Assembly: GCA_036394995.1 (NCBI GenBank)
Contig: DASWED010000117.1
Span: 13,402-77,401 of the forward strand
DNA: 64,000 nt
DNA from: DASWED01 sp036394995
Lineage (GTDB): Bacteria > Actinomycetota > UBA4738 > JACQTL01
Direction: 5' to 3'
Below the pieces are notes generated by a model. The model was not told where the DNA came from. It ran no database searches and saw nothing but the letters and a program-made list of their open reading frames with translations. Positions 32,131 to 40,901 of the stretch are shown in pieces. The position numbers and the translations under genes are program-made. Numbering within the stretch: the stretch's first letter is position 1; the number at the start of each line of letters is the position of its first letter.

Positions 32131-32159
32131 AGAATATCGAACAGACGTTCGATTGTCAA
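32131..32159 (-). promoter_or_regulatory. SOS promoter: TTGACA-N17-TATTCT with LexA box filling the spacer
   Basis: On the minus strand the -35 TTGACA (32154-32159), a 17-base spacer and the -10 TATTCT (32131-32136) form a near-perfect sigma-70/SigA promoter for the HNH gene. The spacer contains TCGAACGTCTGTTCGA (32137-32152), which matches the mycobacterial SOS box TCGAAC-N4-GTTCGA exactly. LexA bound there would block RNA polymerase. The local AT-richness also marks it out. Confidence 0.85.
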
Positions 32160-32371
32160 ATCGACCGATCATCGGGCCGTTCACATACGGACGCCAGCCG
32201 AGAGCGTCCTACCGGCTTCGGCTCAACGCGCCGTCGCTGGGGGTGATCGTCCCAGTGCTCGTGCTCGGGCTGGTGCTCATGCTGCCGCAGCAACAACGTC
32301 TTCGTCCTGGTCCTGTCCGTGCCACGTTCGACGTCCACGCCGAGGGCTGAACCCGCCCGAACCGGACCCCG
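32160..32371. other. Intergenic stretch, nothing convincing
   Basis: About 210 bases between the SOS promoter and the end of the adenosine deaminase gene. Short open frames exist on both strands but lack a ribosome site and show no recognisable protein pattern. Confidence 0.5.
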
Positions 32372-33379
32372 TCAGCCGATCCAGGCGAAGTGCTGGGCTC
32401 GGATGTCGTCCACCACCCCCGGCGGCAGGAAGCTCGCCGCCAGCGAGTTCCGGACGGCCGCGGCGAAGTCCTCGTCGTCGAACCGGAGCTCGGTGCGGGC
32501 GGCCTCGTACTCGTGGGTGAGGTCGATGCCCATGAGGCCGGGGTCGTCGGTGTTCAACGTGACCCGGAGGCCCTCGTGGAGGAGGCGCCGGGCCGGGTGG
32601 TCGGCCACCCGGTCCACGCCGCGGGTCAGCCAGTTCGAGGTCGGGCACATCTCGAGGGTCACGCCCCGCTCCCGGGCCAGGGCCACGACCGCGGGATCGC
32701 GGGCAACCGACAGCCCATGGCCCAGCCGCTCCGCCCCGATCACGATCGCCTCCCGAGGATAGGGCGGCGGGCCCGATTCTCCGTAGTGCAGCGTCACGTG
32801 CATCCCCGCGTCCAGCACGCGCCGGACATGGACCGCGTAGTTCCCCGGCGGGAACCCCAGCTCGGGCCCCGCGATGTCGAACCCCACGACCTCCTCGCGG
32901 TGCCGGAGCGCGAACTCCACCGTCCGGTCGGCCGACTCCGGCCCCAGGTCGCGGCTGAAGATGATCACGAGGCCCACGGCGACGTCGCGCCCCGCGCCCA
33001 CCGCCTCGTCGACCCCCGCCCGCACCGCCTCCAGCGCCCCGTCCCAGCTCAGTCCGGCGGGAGAGCACATGAAGTCGGGGGAGCACCGCAGCTCCGCCAG
33101 CCGCACGTTCTCCGCCGCGAGGTCCTCCACCGCCTCCCGCGCGATCCGGCGCACAGCTCCGAGATCGGTGAACGACCGTTGGGCGAACCCGAACGCCGCC
33201 AGCGCGGTCTCCAGGCTGTCCACCGGCTCCGTGATGAGGGCGTGCGGCGCGAGATCGTCCTCGGTCCACGCCGGGAGGTCCATCCCGGCCGCCCGATGGA
33301 GGTCGATGATCGTCGACAGGCGAACGGAGCCCTCGAGATGCCGGTGCAGGTCGACCTTGGGCATCGCCCTGAGATCCAT
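32372..33379 (-). CDS. add: Adenosine deaminase
   Basis: Zinc-dependent deamination of adenosine or deoxyadenosine to inosine in purine salvage. The 335-residue TIM barrel shows KVDLHRHLEGS (His-x-His metal ligands), FDIAGPELGFPP, LHYGESGPPP (His and catalytic Glu; Tyr replaces the usual Ala of HAGE), MCPTSNW and NTDDPGLMG (metal Asp). I chose the ATG at 33377-33379 because homology starts there; an ATG 57 bases upstream adds an unrelated tail. A related deaminase (for example, of aminodeoxyfutalosine or N6-modified adenine) cannot be excluded. Confidence 0.88.
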   Translation of the reverse strand: MDLRAMPKVDLHRHLEGSVRLSTIIDLHRAAGMDLPAWTEDDLAPHALITEPVDSLETALAAFGFAQRSFTDLGAVRRIAREAVEDLAAENVRLAELRCSPDFMCSPAGLSWDGALEAVRAGVDEAVGAGRDVAVGLVIIFSRDLGPESADRTVEFALRHREEVVGFDIAGPELGFPPGNYAVHVRRVLDAGMHVTLHYGESGPPPYPREAIVIGAERLGHGLSVARDPAVVALARERGVTLEMCPTSNWLTRGVDRVADHPARRLLHEGLRVTLNTDDPGLMGIDLTHEYEAARTELRFDDEDFAAAVRNSLAASFLPPGVVDDIRAQHFAWIG

Positions 33380-33467
33380 GGCCCCGGATTCAACCCCACG
33401 GGTCCATTGGCCCGCTCCTTCGGCGATCGGGTGCAACCCCTAGGATCCTCCCGGAGTCGAACGACTG

Positions 33468-34304
33468 ATGATGCTCGAAGGGAAGCGACTGCTGCTCACG
33501 GGGGTCCTCACCCCCCAGAGCATCGCGTTCGCCGTGGCCGAGGTGGCCCAGCGGGAGGGCGCTGAGATCGTCCTCACCGGGTTCGGCAAGAGCATGGGGC
33601 TCACCGAGCGGAGCGCCCGCCGCCTGCCGAAGCCGGTGGACGTCCTGGAGCTCGACGCGAACGACGACGCCCACGTGGAACGCCTCCGCGACGATCTCCA
33701 GCAGCGCTGGGGCAGGCTCGACGGGTTCCTGCACGCCATCGCGTTCGCGCCCCAGGACGCGCTGGGCGGGAACTTCCTCCACACCCCCCGGGAGAGCGCG
33801 GAGGTGGCGTTCCGAACCAGCGCGTTCTCGCTGAAGGCCCTGGCCGCGGGGCTCCTGCCGCTGATGCGCGAGGGCGGCGGTTCGATCGTGAGCATGGACT
33901 TCGACGCCACGGTGGCGTGGCCCATCTACGACTGGATGGGGGTGTCGAAGGCCGCCCTGGAGTCGGTGACCCGTTACCTGGCCCGGGACCTCGGGCCCCA
34001 CGGCATCCGGGTGAACTGCGTCTCCGCGGGGCCGCTGCGGACCATGGCGGCGAAGAGCATCCCCGGGTTCGACCTCCTGGCCCGGGCGTGGTCGCGCCGC
34101 GCCCCCCTGCCGTGGGACACCGCCGATCCGGAACCGGTGGCCCGGGCGGTGGCGTTCCTGCTGTCGGACTGGGGCGCCGGGATCACCGGGGAGATCGTCC
34201 ACGTGGACGGGGGATACCACGCCATGGGATCGGACCTCGTCTCGGGCGACGACCGGCCGCCGGAACCCGGTCCCCAGGAGCCCCCCACGCCGCCCGAGGG
34301 CTGA
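33468..34304 (+). CDS. Enoyl-[acyl-carrier-protein] reductase, FabI/InhA type
   Basis: NADH-dependent reductase of the last step of each fatty-acid elongation cycle, 278 residues. The InhA-type N-terminus (KRLLLTGVLTPQSIAFAVAE), the catalytic YDWMGVSKAALES (Tyr-x6-Lys) and the AGPLRTMAAKSIPG substrate loop are present. These match mycobacterial InhA more closely than E. coli FabI. A TAGGAT -10 sits at 33441-33446. Two adjacent ATGs (33468 and 33471) are possible starts. It is divergent from add and converges on the HATPase gene. Confidence 0.93.
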   Translation: MMLEGKRLLLTGVLTPQSIAFAVAEVAQREGAEIVLTGFGKSMGLTERSARRLPKPVDVLELDANDDAHVERLRDDLQQRWGRLDGFLHAIAFAPQDALGGNFLHTPRESAEVAFRTSAFSLKALAAGLLPLMREGGGSIVSMDFDATVAWPIYDWMGVSKAALESVTRYLARDLGPHGIRVNCVSAGPLRTMAAKSIPGFDLLARAWSRRAPLPWDTADPEPVARAVAFLLSDWGAGITGEIVHVDGGYHAMGSDLVSGDDRPPEPGPQEPPTPPEG

Positions 34305-34319
34305 CCGGCCTCAGGCCGG
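34305..34319. terminator. Short hairpin over the convergent stops
   Basis: CCGGCC-TCA-GGCCGG, a 6-base perfect stem. The loop TCA is the stop codon of the HATPase gene on the minus strand. It is a possible compact bidirectional terminator. Confidence 0.4.
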
Positions 34320-34721
34320 CTCGGCCGCGGAGATCTGTCCGTCGGCGCCGCCGACCTCGAACCACACGAGCGTCCCCGGTCCCCCGTCCTCCACCCCCCA
34401 CCGGCTGGCCACCTGCTCCACCAGGTACAGGCCCCACCCAGAGATCTGGTGGATCGAGGGCGTCCGGATGTGCGCGGGCTCGAAGCTCGGGCCGGGGTCG
34501 CTGACCTCCACTCGCACGTGCTCGCCGGACCGGCTGACAACCATCCGTACCCACCCATCGGGTCCCTGCCCAGTGTGACGGACGCTGTTCGTCACCAGCT
34601 CGCTCACCAGCAGGAGGGTGTCGTCGAGGATGGCCCGCGAGAGCGTGCCCTCCAGGCCGTCCAGCGCATGGCGGGCCCGGGCCGGGGCGTCGGTGTCGCT
34701 TCGGAGGTGGAGGTCGATCAC
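34311..34721 (-). CDS. RsbW-like ATP-binding anti-sigma/serine kinase (HATPase_c)
   Basis: GHKL-type ATPase of 136 residues, the switch kinase of a partner-switching module. It phosphorylates the STAS antagonist and binds a sigma factor or other target. The N-box LVSELVTNSVRHTG, G1-type VSDPGP and G2-type GWGLYLVEQVASRWG are intact. It is last in an operon of three genes whose junctions each overlap by GTGA, so the products are made in fixed ratio with the PP2C and STAS proteins. No sigma-B gene is adjacent; the target is unknown. Confidence 0.88.
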   Translation of the reverse strand: MIDLHLRSDTDAPARARHALDGLEGTLSRAILDDTLLLVSELVTNSVRHTGQGPDGWVRMVVSRSGEHVRVEVSDPGPSFEPAHIRTPSIHQISGWGLYLVEQVASRWGVEDGGPGTLVWFEVGGADGQISAAEPA

Positions 34722-35089
34722 GGCGAGGGGTCGGTCTCCCGCTCCCCCTCCGATGCCTGCTGCCCGTCCTCGGGCGGGTCGACGAACGTGATGCGCCGGT
34801 CGAGCAGCGCGATCCGGAACACCCGGTGCACCGGCGGCGGCCCGGGGATGACCTCCACCCGGCGATCCTCCTTCCGGGCCCGGCCGTCGGCGGAGAGCAC
34901 CACTCGCAAGCCCGTGGAATCGAGGAACGTCACGCCCCGGAGGTCGATCGTGATGAGGGCCGGGCGGTCCCGCTCCGCCTCCGCGAGCTCCCGCTCGACG
35001 GTCGGTGCCGTGGACAGGTCGAGCTCCCCGGACAGGACCAGGGTCACCCCGTCATCCTCGGACCGGACGTCGACCGACAGGGTCTTCAC
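34718..35089 (-). CDS. STAS-domain anti-anti-sigma factor (RsbV-like)
   Basis: Single STAS domain of 123 residues with an acidic C-terminal tail. The phosphorylation loop DLRGVTFLDSTGLRVV contains the expected Ser. When dephosphorylated by the upstream PP2C it should bind the downstream HATPase and free its partner. The GTG start overlaps the PP2C stop, and its own TGA overlaps the HATPase GTG. The last 25 residues (PPEDGQQASEGERE) are disordered and unusual for RsbV. Confidence 0.9.
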   Translation of the reverse strand: MKTLSVDVRSEDDGVTLVLSGELDLSTAPTVERELAEAERDRPALITIDLRGVTFLDSTGLRVVLSADGRARKEDRRVEVIPGPPPVHRVFRIALLDRRITFVDPPEDGQQASEGERETDPSP

Positions 35090-38000
35090 GGCTGCACTCG
35101 CAGGATCACGAACGCCACGTCGTCACGGCGGGCTCCTTTCCTCGGGGACAGCACTTCCCGTTCGATGCGGTCGGCGATCTCCGCTGCGGAGATGCCGGCG
35201 CACCCCGCCAGGACCTCCGACAGCCGGCGCTCGCCGGTTCCCTCCTCGAACCCCGGCGAGTCGGTGACGCCGTCCGTGTACACCACCATGGCGTCACCGG
35301 GACCGAGGTCCACCGTGTCGTCGGAGAGCTCCGGGTCCGGGAACAGGCCGAGGAGCGTGCCGGGCTTGCCCGCGGTCTCCATGGCCCCGGAGGACCGGAG
35401 GACCCGGGGAAGGGGATGGCCGCCGCACGACACGGTGAGCCGGACGAAGTTGGCTCCGGGTCGGATCCGCGTGTAGGCCACCGTGAGGAACCGCCCGTCC
35501 ACTGTCTGCTGCATCACGGCCTCGTTCATGGTCTCCAGGATCCGGCTGGGCCGGCGCTCGCGCATCGCGGCGGCGCGGAGCGTGTACCGGGCCAGGCCCA
35601 TGATGGCGGCCGCGTCGGGCCCCTTCCCGCACACGTCTCCCAGGGCCAGGCCCCACGCGCCGTCGCCGGTGTCGAACACGTCGTAGAAGTCCCCCCCGAC
35701 CTCGTTCCCGGCCCCCGCGGGGAGGTACCGGGCGGCGAGCTCGATCCCGGGGATGTCGGGGAGGTCGGGGGGCAGGAGGCTCTGCTGGAGGGTCTTCGCG
35801 ATGTGGTCGCGCTCCCGGTACACCAGCGCGTTCTCCACGGACTGGGCCACCCGGCGGGCCAGGTCCTGGGCCAGGGCCAGGTCCGCCGGCCCGTAGGCCC
35901 GCCCCGACTCCGCCCACACGAACGTGATGGCGCCCAGGACCCGTCCGCGCGACTTCAGGGGCACGATCATCACGGAGCGGAATTGGAGGTCCCGGACCAG
36001 CTGGCGGATCTCCGGATCCTCCACCGCGTCGATCAGGTCGTCGGGGATCTCCGGCCACATCTCGGGCTGCCCGGTCCGGATGACGTTCGGCACGCCGGTC
36101 GGGGCGTCGGGGTCCGGCGGGAACCGGCGCCGGAGGTCCCTGGCCAGCTGGACCTTCGACGGGTCCACGTGGGCCACGGCCACCAGCGTGATCGTCCCGT
36201 CATCCATCAAGTCCACGCTGCACCAGTCCGCCAGCCGGGGGACGGTGAGGCTGGTGAGCTCGGAGAGCGTCTTCCGGTAGTCGAGCGACTTCGACAGGAT
36301 CTCGCTGGCCTCGGCCAGGAACGCCAGGCGGTCGTTGGCCCGCTCGGCCTCGGCTCGGGCGGTGAGCTCCGCCTGGTACAGGCGGGAGCGCTCCAGGGCC
36401 TGGGCGCACTGGCGGGCCAGGGCCATGAGGAACGACCGGTCCTCGGGCGTGAACTCCCGGGGGTGGTGGAACGACAGCGCCATGCCACCCACGGCGCGGC
36501 CCTCCACGACGAGGGGGACCGCCGACAGGGCCTCGTTCTCGGCGGGGGCCTTGGGCAGGTCGGGGTACGCGGCGTCGAGCTCCTGCCTGGAACGAACGAA
36601 CACCGGCTCGGCCGTTCGAACCGCGTCGGACAGGGGCGTCCTGAGCTCCAGGGGCCATCGCCGCCAGGACTCGGAGACCTCCTGCCGGTAGCCGAGCGAG
36701 CGCAGGACCTGGAGCTCGCCGACCTCCGGGACCACCCGGGCCACCAGCCCGGCCGCGGCGCCCATCGCGGCGACGCAGCGGTCCACCACGATCTCCGCGA
36801 CCTCCTCGGGCCCCAGGGCCTCGGACAGCGCCGCCGTCACCGCCTGGAGCAGGGCGGTGCGCTGGGCGGCCCGCTCGGTGGCCCGGCGCGCGTCGAGCTC
36901 GGCCTCGTAGAGATGGGCGTTGTCCACGGCCAGCGCGGCGTGGCGGGCCAGCTCCATGGCCAGGTCGAGGTCCTCCCGCCCGAACCGGCGCCCCGATCGG
37001 GCGTTGAAGAAGGAGATGGCCCCGATCGTCCGGCCGCGGGCGTTGAGCGGCACGCACATCCACGACACGATGCCGAGGGGGGACGTCAGCCGCAGGGCGG
37101 TCTCCGGGTCCGCCGAGTCCGACGACACGAGCTCGGCGTCGGCCTCCGCGTAGAGCACTGGGAGCCCCGTTCGGAGGACCTTCGGTACGCCGACGTCCGC
37201 GTCGGGGTTGAGACGGACGCCCTGCTGCAGCTCCTGGACCACCGGGGCCCCGTCAGGGTCGTCGTGGGCCAGCGCAAGCCGCACCATGTCGCCGGTCTCG
37301 GTGAGCCGGTACACCACGCACCAGTCGGCCATCTCCGGGACGGCCAGCGTGGCCAGCCGGGACAGCGTGGCCTCGTAGTCGAGCGACGATGACAGGACCG
37401 TGCTGGCTTCGGCCAGGAAGCGCAGCCGTTCGCGGGCGCGTTCCGCCTCCGCCCGGGCGGCCTGCTCGCTGGTCAGCAGGGCGGCCCGCCGCTCCTCCTC
37501 CCGGCGCCGCTCGAGGGCCATGGCCAGCACGTTGGCCACGGCCCGGAGGAAGAACACGTCGTCATCGGGGAACACCCTGGCCTCGGTGGAGAACGCCGCC
37601 AGCACGCCCCACTGGCGCTCCTGGCCCCGGATGAGGACGCTGATGCCGCTCACCAGTTGGTGTTCGAGCAGCATCCCGGCTGCGGAGAACCGGGTCTCGA
37701 GGGGAAGGTCCCGCATCACCACCGGGCCGTCGGTGGCCTCGGTGTACCCGAGGAGCGAGTTCGGCCCCGCGTCGACCTCCGAGCCGACCACGCCGTCGCG
37801 CCATCCCTTCCCCGACCGGATCACGGCCCGTCCCCCCTCGAGGAGCTGGAACAGGACGCAGTGGCCGAGCTCCAGGGTCCGGGTCACCATGGTGACCGCC
37901 CTGTCCATGAGTAGGGGAACGTCGAGGTCCGTGAGGGCCATGCGGCCCAGGTCGGCCACCGTCTCCTGCTGCCGGGCCCGGGCCCGGAGCTGGAACTCCC

Positions 38001-39675
38001 GCTGCTTGCGTTCGGTGATGTCCGCCATCACGCCCTGCCACAGGGGCGGTCCGCCCCCCTCCGACTTGGTCACGACGGCCTCGTCGCGGACCCAGATCTC
38101 CCGGCCGTCGCGGGCGAGGAGCCGGTACTCCGACCGATAGGGCTGCTGGGAACGGTCGGCCTCGAGGTCCTTGGCCACCTCGCGCTCCCGATCATCCGGA
38201 TGGAGCATCCGCTCCCACAGATGGGGGTCGGCCTTCCACTCCTCGGGCGTGTAGCCGGTGAGGGCCTCGATCTGGGGGCTGATGTAGAGGCACCGGCTGG
38301 GGACGTCGAGGGTGTCGGTGTAGGAGACCACCGGCGTGGTCTCGACCAGCGACCGGTAGCGCTGCTCGGCCTCCCGGAGCTGTTCCTCCGCCGCCGCGCG
38401 TTCGGTGATGTCCCGGATGAACGCGGTGAAGCCGGGTCGGCCGTCGACGTCGGTGCGGGTAATGGATAGCTCCGCCGGGAACGTCGACCCGTCGGCGCGC
38501 ATGCCCTCCAGCTCGATCCGCCGCCCCAGGATCGACGAGCGCCCGGTCTCGAGGTATCGGGCCAGGTCGGCCCGCTGCCGGTCCCGGAGGTGCGGGGGGA
38601 CCAGCATGTCCACCATCCGGCTGCCCACCGCGTCCCGCCGCCGGTAGCCGAACGTGGCCTCGGCGGCCGGGTTGAACTCCCGGATCACGCCGTCGCCGTC
38701 CATCACCACGACGGCGTCCAGCGACGCGGTGGCCATGGCGGCCTTCCGCGCCTCGCTGGCCCGGAGCGCGGCCTGGGCCTCGGTGCGCTCCATGAACTGG
38801 CCCACCTGGCTGCCGATCGCGCTCGTCATCTGGAGGAGGTCCTCGTCCGGGGCCTCGACCCGACCGGACAGGAACTCCACCACGCCCAGCACGTGCCCCC
38901 GCAAGACGACGGGGAACCCGAACGCCCCGTGCAGCCCCACCGCCCGGGCCACGGGCGCGCGGGGGAGGGTGCCGTGGGTGGCGAAGTCCGGGAGCCACAG
39001 CGCCGTCTTCGACTCCCATACGCGCCCGGGGAGCCCGGCTCCCGGCTCGAACGCGATGTCGCGGGATCGTTCGACGAACGACTCGACGTCGGCGGCGGGG
39101 TCGTGCCAGGCCTCCACCATCCGCAGGCTGGAGGTCGGGGGGTCGATCGTCCACATCAGGCCGACCTCCCACCCCAGGACCTCGCACACCTCGCGCAGGA
39201 TCCGGGGCGCGGCATCCTCCAGGGTCGCGGACTCGGCCAGGATCCGGGCCACCGCGTACTGCGCGGCGAGCCTGCGTTCGCCGCGCTTGCGCTCGGTGAT
39301 GTCCACGGAGACGACGACCGCCCCCGCCGCGGAGCCCGCGTCTTCGGACAGGCCGGACAGGGTCACGAAGGCGGGAAACGTCGTGCCGTCCTTGCGACCG
39401 GCCAGGATCTCCCCCCGCCAGGGCCGCCCCCCCCGGAGCGGAGCCAGGAGGATGTCGGGTCCGGTCTCCAGGCCGGAGACGAGCATCACCTGTTCGACGC
39501 TCCGGCCCGTGGCCTCCTGCCGGGTCCAGCCGAACAGGGCCTCGGCCTCGCGGTTCCAGTGGGTGACGACGCCGGCCGGATCGGTGGCCACGACAGCTGC
39601 CGGCACCTGGTCGAGCAGGCGCTGTTCGACGGTCCCCGAGGCTCCGGGGCGCTCGAGTTGGACGGGGTCGGCCAT
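35086..39675 (-). CDS. Multi-sensor PP2C (SpoIIE-type) phosphatase, PAS-GAF-PAS-PAS-4xGAF
   Basis: Large cytoplasmic serine phosphatase of 1529 residues. Order by sequence: PAS (15-130, ending DITERKRGE), GAF (140-300), PAS (312-425, ending RDITERAAA), PAS (430-555, ending DITERKQRE), GAF (565-718), GAF (757-918), GAF (941-1091), GAF (1118-1280), then SpoIIE/PP2C (1290-1529). The catalytic part has LQQSLLPPDLP, EVGGDFYDVF, LGDVCGKGPDAAA and AMVVYTDGVTDS, all metal Asp present. It should dephosphorylate the downstream STAS protein in response to several signals (light, redox, small ligands are typical of PAS/GAF, none proven). No membrane segment. TATGCT at 39688-39693 lies 12 bases before the ATG. 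Confidence 0.92.
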   Translation of the reverse strand: MADPVQLERPGASGTVEQRLLDQVPAAVVATDPAGVVTHWNREAEALFGWTRQEATGRSVEQVMLVSGLETGPDILLAPLRGGRPWRGEILAGRKDGTTFPAFVTLSGLSEDAGSAAGAVVVSVDITERKRGERRLAAQYAVARILAESATLEDAAPRILREVCEVLGWEVGLMWTIDPPTSSLRMVEAWHDPAADVESFVERSRDIAFEPGAGLPGRVWESKTALWLPDFATHGTLPRAPVARAVGLHGAFGFPVVLRGHVLGVVEFLSGRVEAPDEDLLQMTSAIGSQVGQFMERTEAQAALRASEARKAAMATASLDAVVVMDGDGVIREFNPAAEATFGYRRRDAVGSRMVDMLVPPHLRDRQRADLARYLETGRSSILGRRIELEGMRADGSTFPAELSITRTDVDGRPGFTAFIRDITERAAAEEQLREAEQRYRSLVETTPVVSYTDTLDVPSRCLYISPQIEALTGYTPEEWKADPHLWERMLHPDDREREVAKDLEADRSQQPYRSEYRLLARDGREIWVRDEAVVTKSEGGGPPLWQGVMADITERKQREFQLRARARQQETVADLGRMALTDLDVPLLMDRAVTMVTRTLELGHCVLFQLLEGGRAVIRSGKGWRDGVVGSEVDAGPNSLLGYTEATDGPVVMRDLPLETRFSAAGMLLEHQLVSGISVLIRGQERQWGVLAAFSTEARVFPDDDVFFLRAVANVLAMALERRREEERRAALLTSEQAARAEAERARERLRFLAEASTVLSSSLDYEATLSRLATLAVPEMADWCVVYRLTETGDMVRLALAHDDPDGAPVVQELQQGVRLNPDADVGVPKVLRTGLPVLYAEADAELVSSDSADPETALRLTSPLGIVSWMCVPLNARGRTIGAISFFNARSGRRFGREDLDLAMELARHAALAVDNAHLYEAELDARRATERAAQRTALLQAVTAALSEALGPEEVAEIVVDRCVAAMGAAAGLVARVVPEVGELQVLRSLGYRQEVSESWRRWPLELRTPLSDAVRTAEPVFVRSRQELDAAYPDLPKAPAENEALSAVPLVVEGRAVGGMALSFHHPREFTPEDRSFLMALARQCAQALERSRLYQAELTARAEAERANDRLAFLAEASEILSKSLDYRKTLSELTSLTVPRLADWCSVDLMDDGTITLVAVAHVDPSKVQLARDLRRRFPPDPDAPTGVPNVIRTGQPEMWPEIPDDLIDAVEDPEIRQLVRDLQFRSVMIVPLKSRGRVLGAITFVWAESGRAYGPADLALAQDLARRVAQSVENALVYRERDHIAKTLQQSLLPPDLPDIPGIELAARYLPAGAGNEVGGDFYDVFDTGDGAWGLALGDVCGKGPDAAAIMGLARYTLRAAAMRERRPSRILETMNEAVMQQTVDGRFLTVAYTRIRPGANFVRLTVSCGGHPLPRVLRSSGAMETAGKPGTLLGLFPDPELSDDTVDLGPGDAMVVYTDGVTDSPGFEEGTGERRLSEVLAGCAGISAAEIADRIEREVLSPRKGARRDDVAFVILRVQP

Positions 39676-39738
39676 CGCTGGGCAACCAGCATAGCCGCGG
39701 TGATTCGTCCGGGGAACCGCCAAGAGGTCACTGGGGGA

Positions 39739-39757
39739 CCTCCCCCGTTCGGGGAGG
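39739..39757. promoter_or_regulatory. Inverted repeat in the selD/PP2C divergent region
   Basis: CCTCCCC and GGGGAGG form perfect 7-base arms around CGTTC. The repeat ends 2 bases before the selD -10, so a bound protein would block selD transcription. It may also affect the divergent PP2C promoter 46 bases away. Confidence 0.45.
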
Positions 39758-39759
39758 CG

Positions 39760-39765
39760 TATCCT
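39760..39765 (+). promoter_or_regulatory. -10 element TATCCT, leaderless start of selD
   Basis: TATCCT, then CCGGCT (6 bases), then GTG 39772. This supports the upstream, TGA-containing reading of selD over the shorter frame that begins at 39853. Confidence 0.65.
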
Positions 39766-39771
39766 CCGGCT

Positions 39772-40821
39772 GTGGCGGAGACGGTGAGACTCTCGAAGTA
39801 CAGCCACGGCGCCGGTTGAGCGTGCAAGCTCGGTCCTTCTGACCTGGCCCAGGTGCTGGGCCGACTCGGGACCCCGGCCATGCCGGAGGAGGTGCTGGTC
39901 TCCGCGGAGACCGGCGACGACGCGGCCGTGTACCGCCTGCCCGACGGGCAGGCCCTGGTGCAGACGGTCGACTTCTTCACGCCCATCGTGGACGACGCCT
40001 ACGACTGGGGGCGGATCGCCGCGGCGAACGCGTTCAGCGACGTGTACGCGATGGGGGCGCGACCCATCATCGCGCTCAACATCGCCGCGTGGCCCGTGGA
40101 CGAGCTCCCCCTCGAGATGCTGTCCCGGGTGCTGGAGGGCGGGGCGGCGGTGGCCGCCCAGGCCGGGGCCGCCGTGCTCGGGGGCCACACCATCACCGAC
40201 CCCGAGCCCAAGTATGGGATGGCCGTGACGGGTCTCGTGCCCGTCCCCCAGATCGTGCGCAACTCCACCGCGAAGCCGGGGGGTGAGCTGTTCCTGACCA
40301 AACCCCTCGGGACCGGGATCATCTCGACCGCGATCAAGCGGCGGAAGGCCACCGAGGAGCAGGTCCTCCTGGCCGTGGACGTCATGACCGAGCTGAACGC
40401 CCTGGCCGCCGAGGCCATGCGGGAGGCCGGGGTCGACGCCGCCACCGACGTGACCGGCTTCGGCCTGCTGGGACACCTCCGGGGGATGCTCGCGGCATCG
40501 GGCTGCGGGGCCACCCTGGACGCCGGCGGCATCGAGCTCCTGCCCGGCGTGCTCGACCTGGCCCGGGACGGGGTGGTCCCGGACGGGACGAAGCGCAACC
40601 ACGAGTTCCTGGCCCAGTTCGTGACGTGGGGGGAGCTCCCCCGCGCCGAACAGATGGTCCTGGCCGACGCCCAGACCTCCGGCGGCCTGCTGCTGGCCAC
40701 CCGGGACCCGGCCAGGCTCCACGACGCGGCCGCCGCCCGGGGGGTCTCGCTGCAGCGGGTGGGGGCGATCGAGGCCGGCCACCCCGGGCGGATCTCGGTG
40801 ACGGGCCGCCTGAGAGCCTGA
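39772..40821 (+). CDS. selD: Selenide, water dikinase (SelD), selenoprotein with in-frame TGA
   Basis: Makes selenophosphate from selenide and ATP for selenocysteine and selenouridine synthesis. The frame runs from GTG 39772 through TGA at 39817-39819 to a TGA stop at 40819, giving 349 residues with Sec16. The context is KYSHGAG-U-ACKLGPSDL, aligning Sec with the catalytic Cys17 of the E. coli motif GAGCGCK; Lys follows two residues later. Downstream landmarks are GDDAAVYRL, VDFFTPIVDDAYDWG, FSDVYAMGARP, GGHTITDPEPKYG and TDVTGFGLLGHL. An automatic call would start at 39853 and lose the glycine-rich catalytic loop. The leaderless -10 and homology both support the long form. Confidence 0.93.
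39846..39862 (+). promoter_or_regulatory. Candidate bacterial SECIS hairpin in selD
   Basis: GGCCCAG-GTG-CTGGGCC is a perfect 7-base stem with a GU in the apical loop, beginning 26 bases after the TGA. Known bacterial SECIS elements lie within about 40 bases downstream of the Sec codon and use a G/U in the apical loop. The fit is by eye only. Confidence 0.5.
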
Positions 40822-40901
40822 GCCTCGACGCCGGGGTCGGGAACAACCGCCGAATCCGATCTCGTTGATAGACTTCGACGACGGGAGGCGTACGCACGGG
40901 G

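Noticed and set aside
32156..32338. 60-residue minus-strand frame upstream of the HNH gene
   Set aside because: It is Arg/His/Glu-rich with no ribosome site, no homology pattern, and it overlaps the SOS promoter.
39853..40821. selD starting at GTG 39853
   Set aside because: It would lack the glycine-rich catalytic loop. The TGA-containing upstream frame is homologous to SelD and has a -10 at the right distance.
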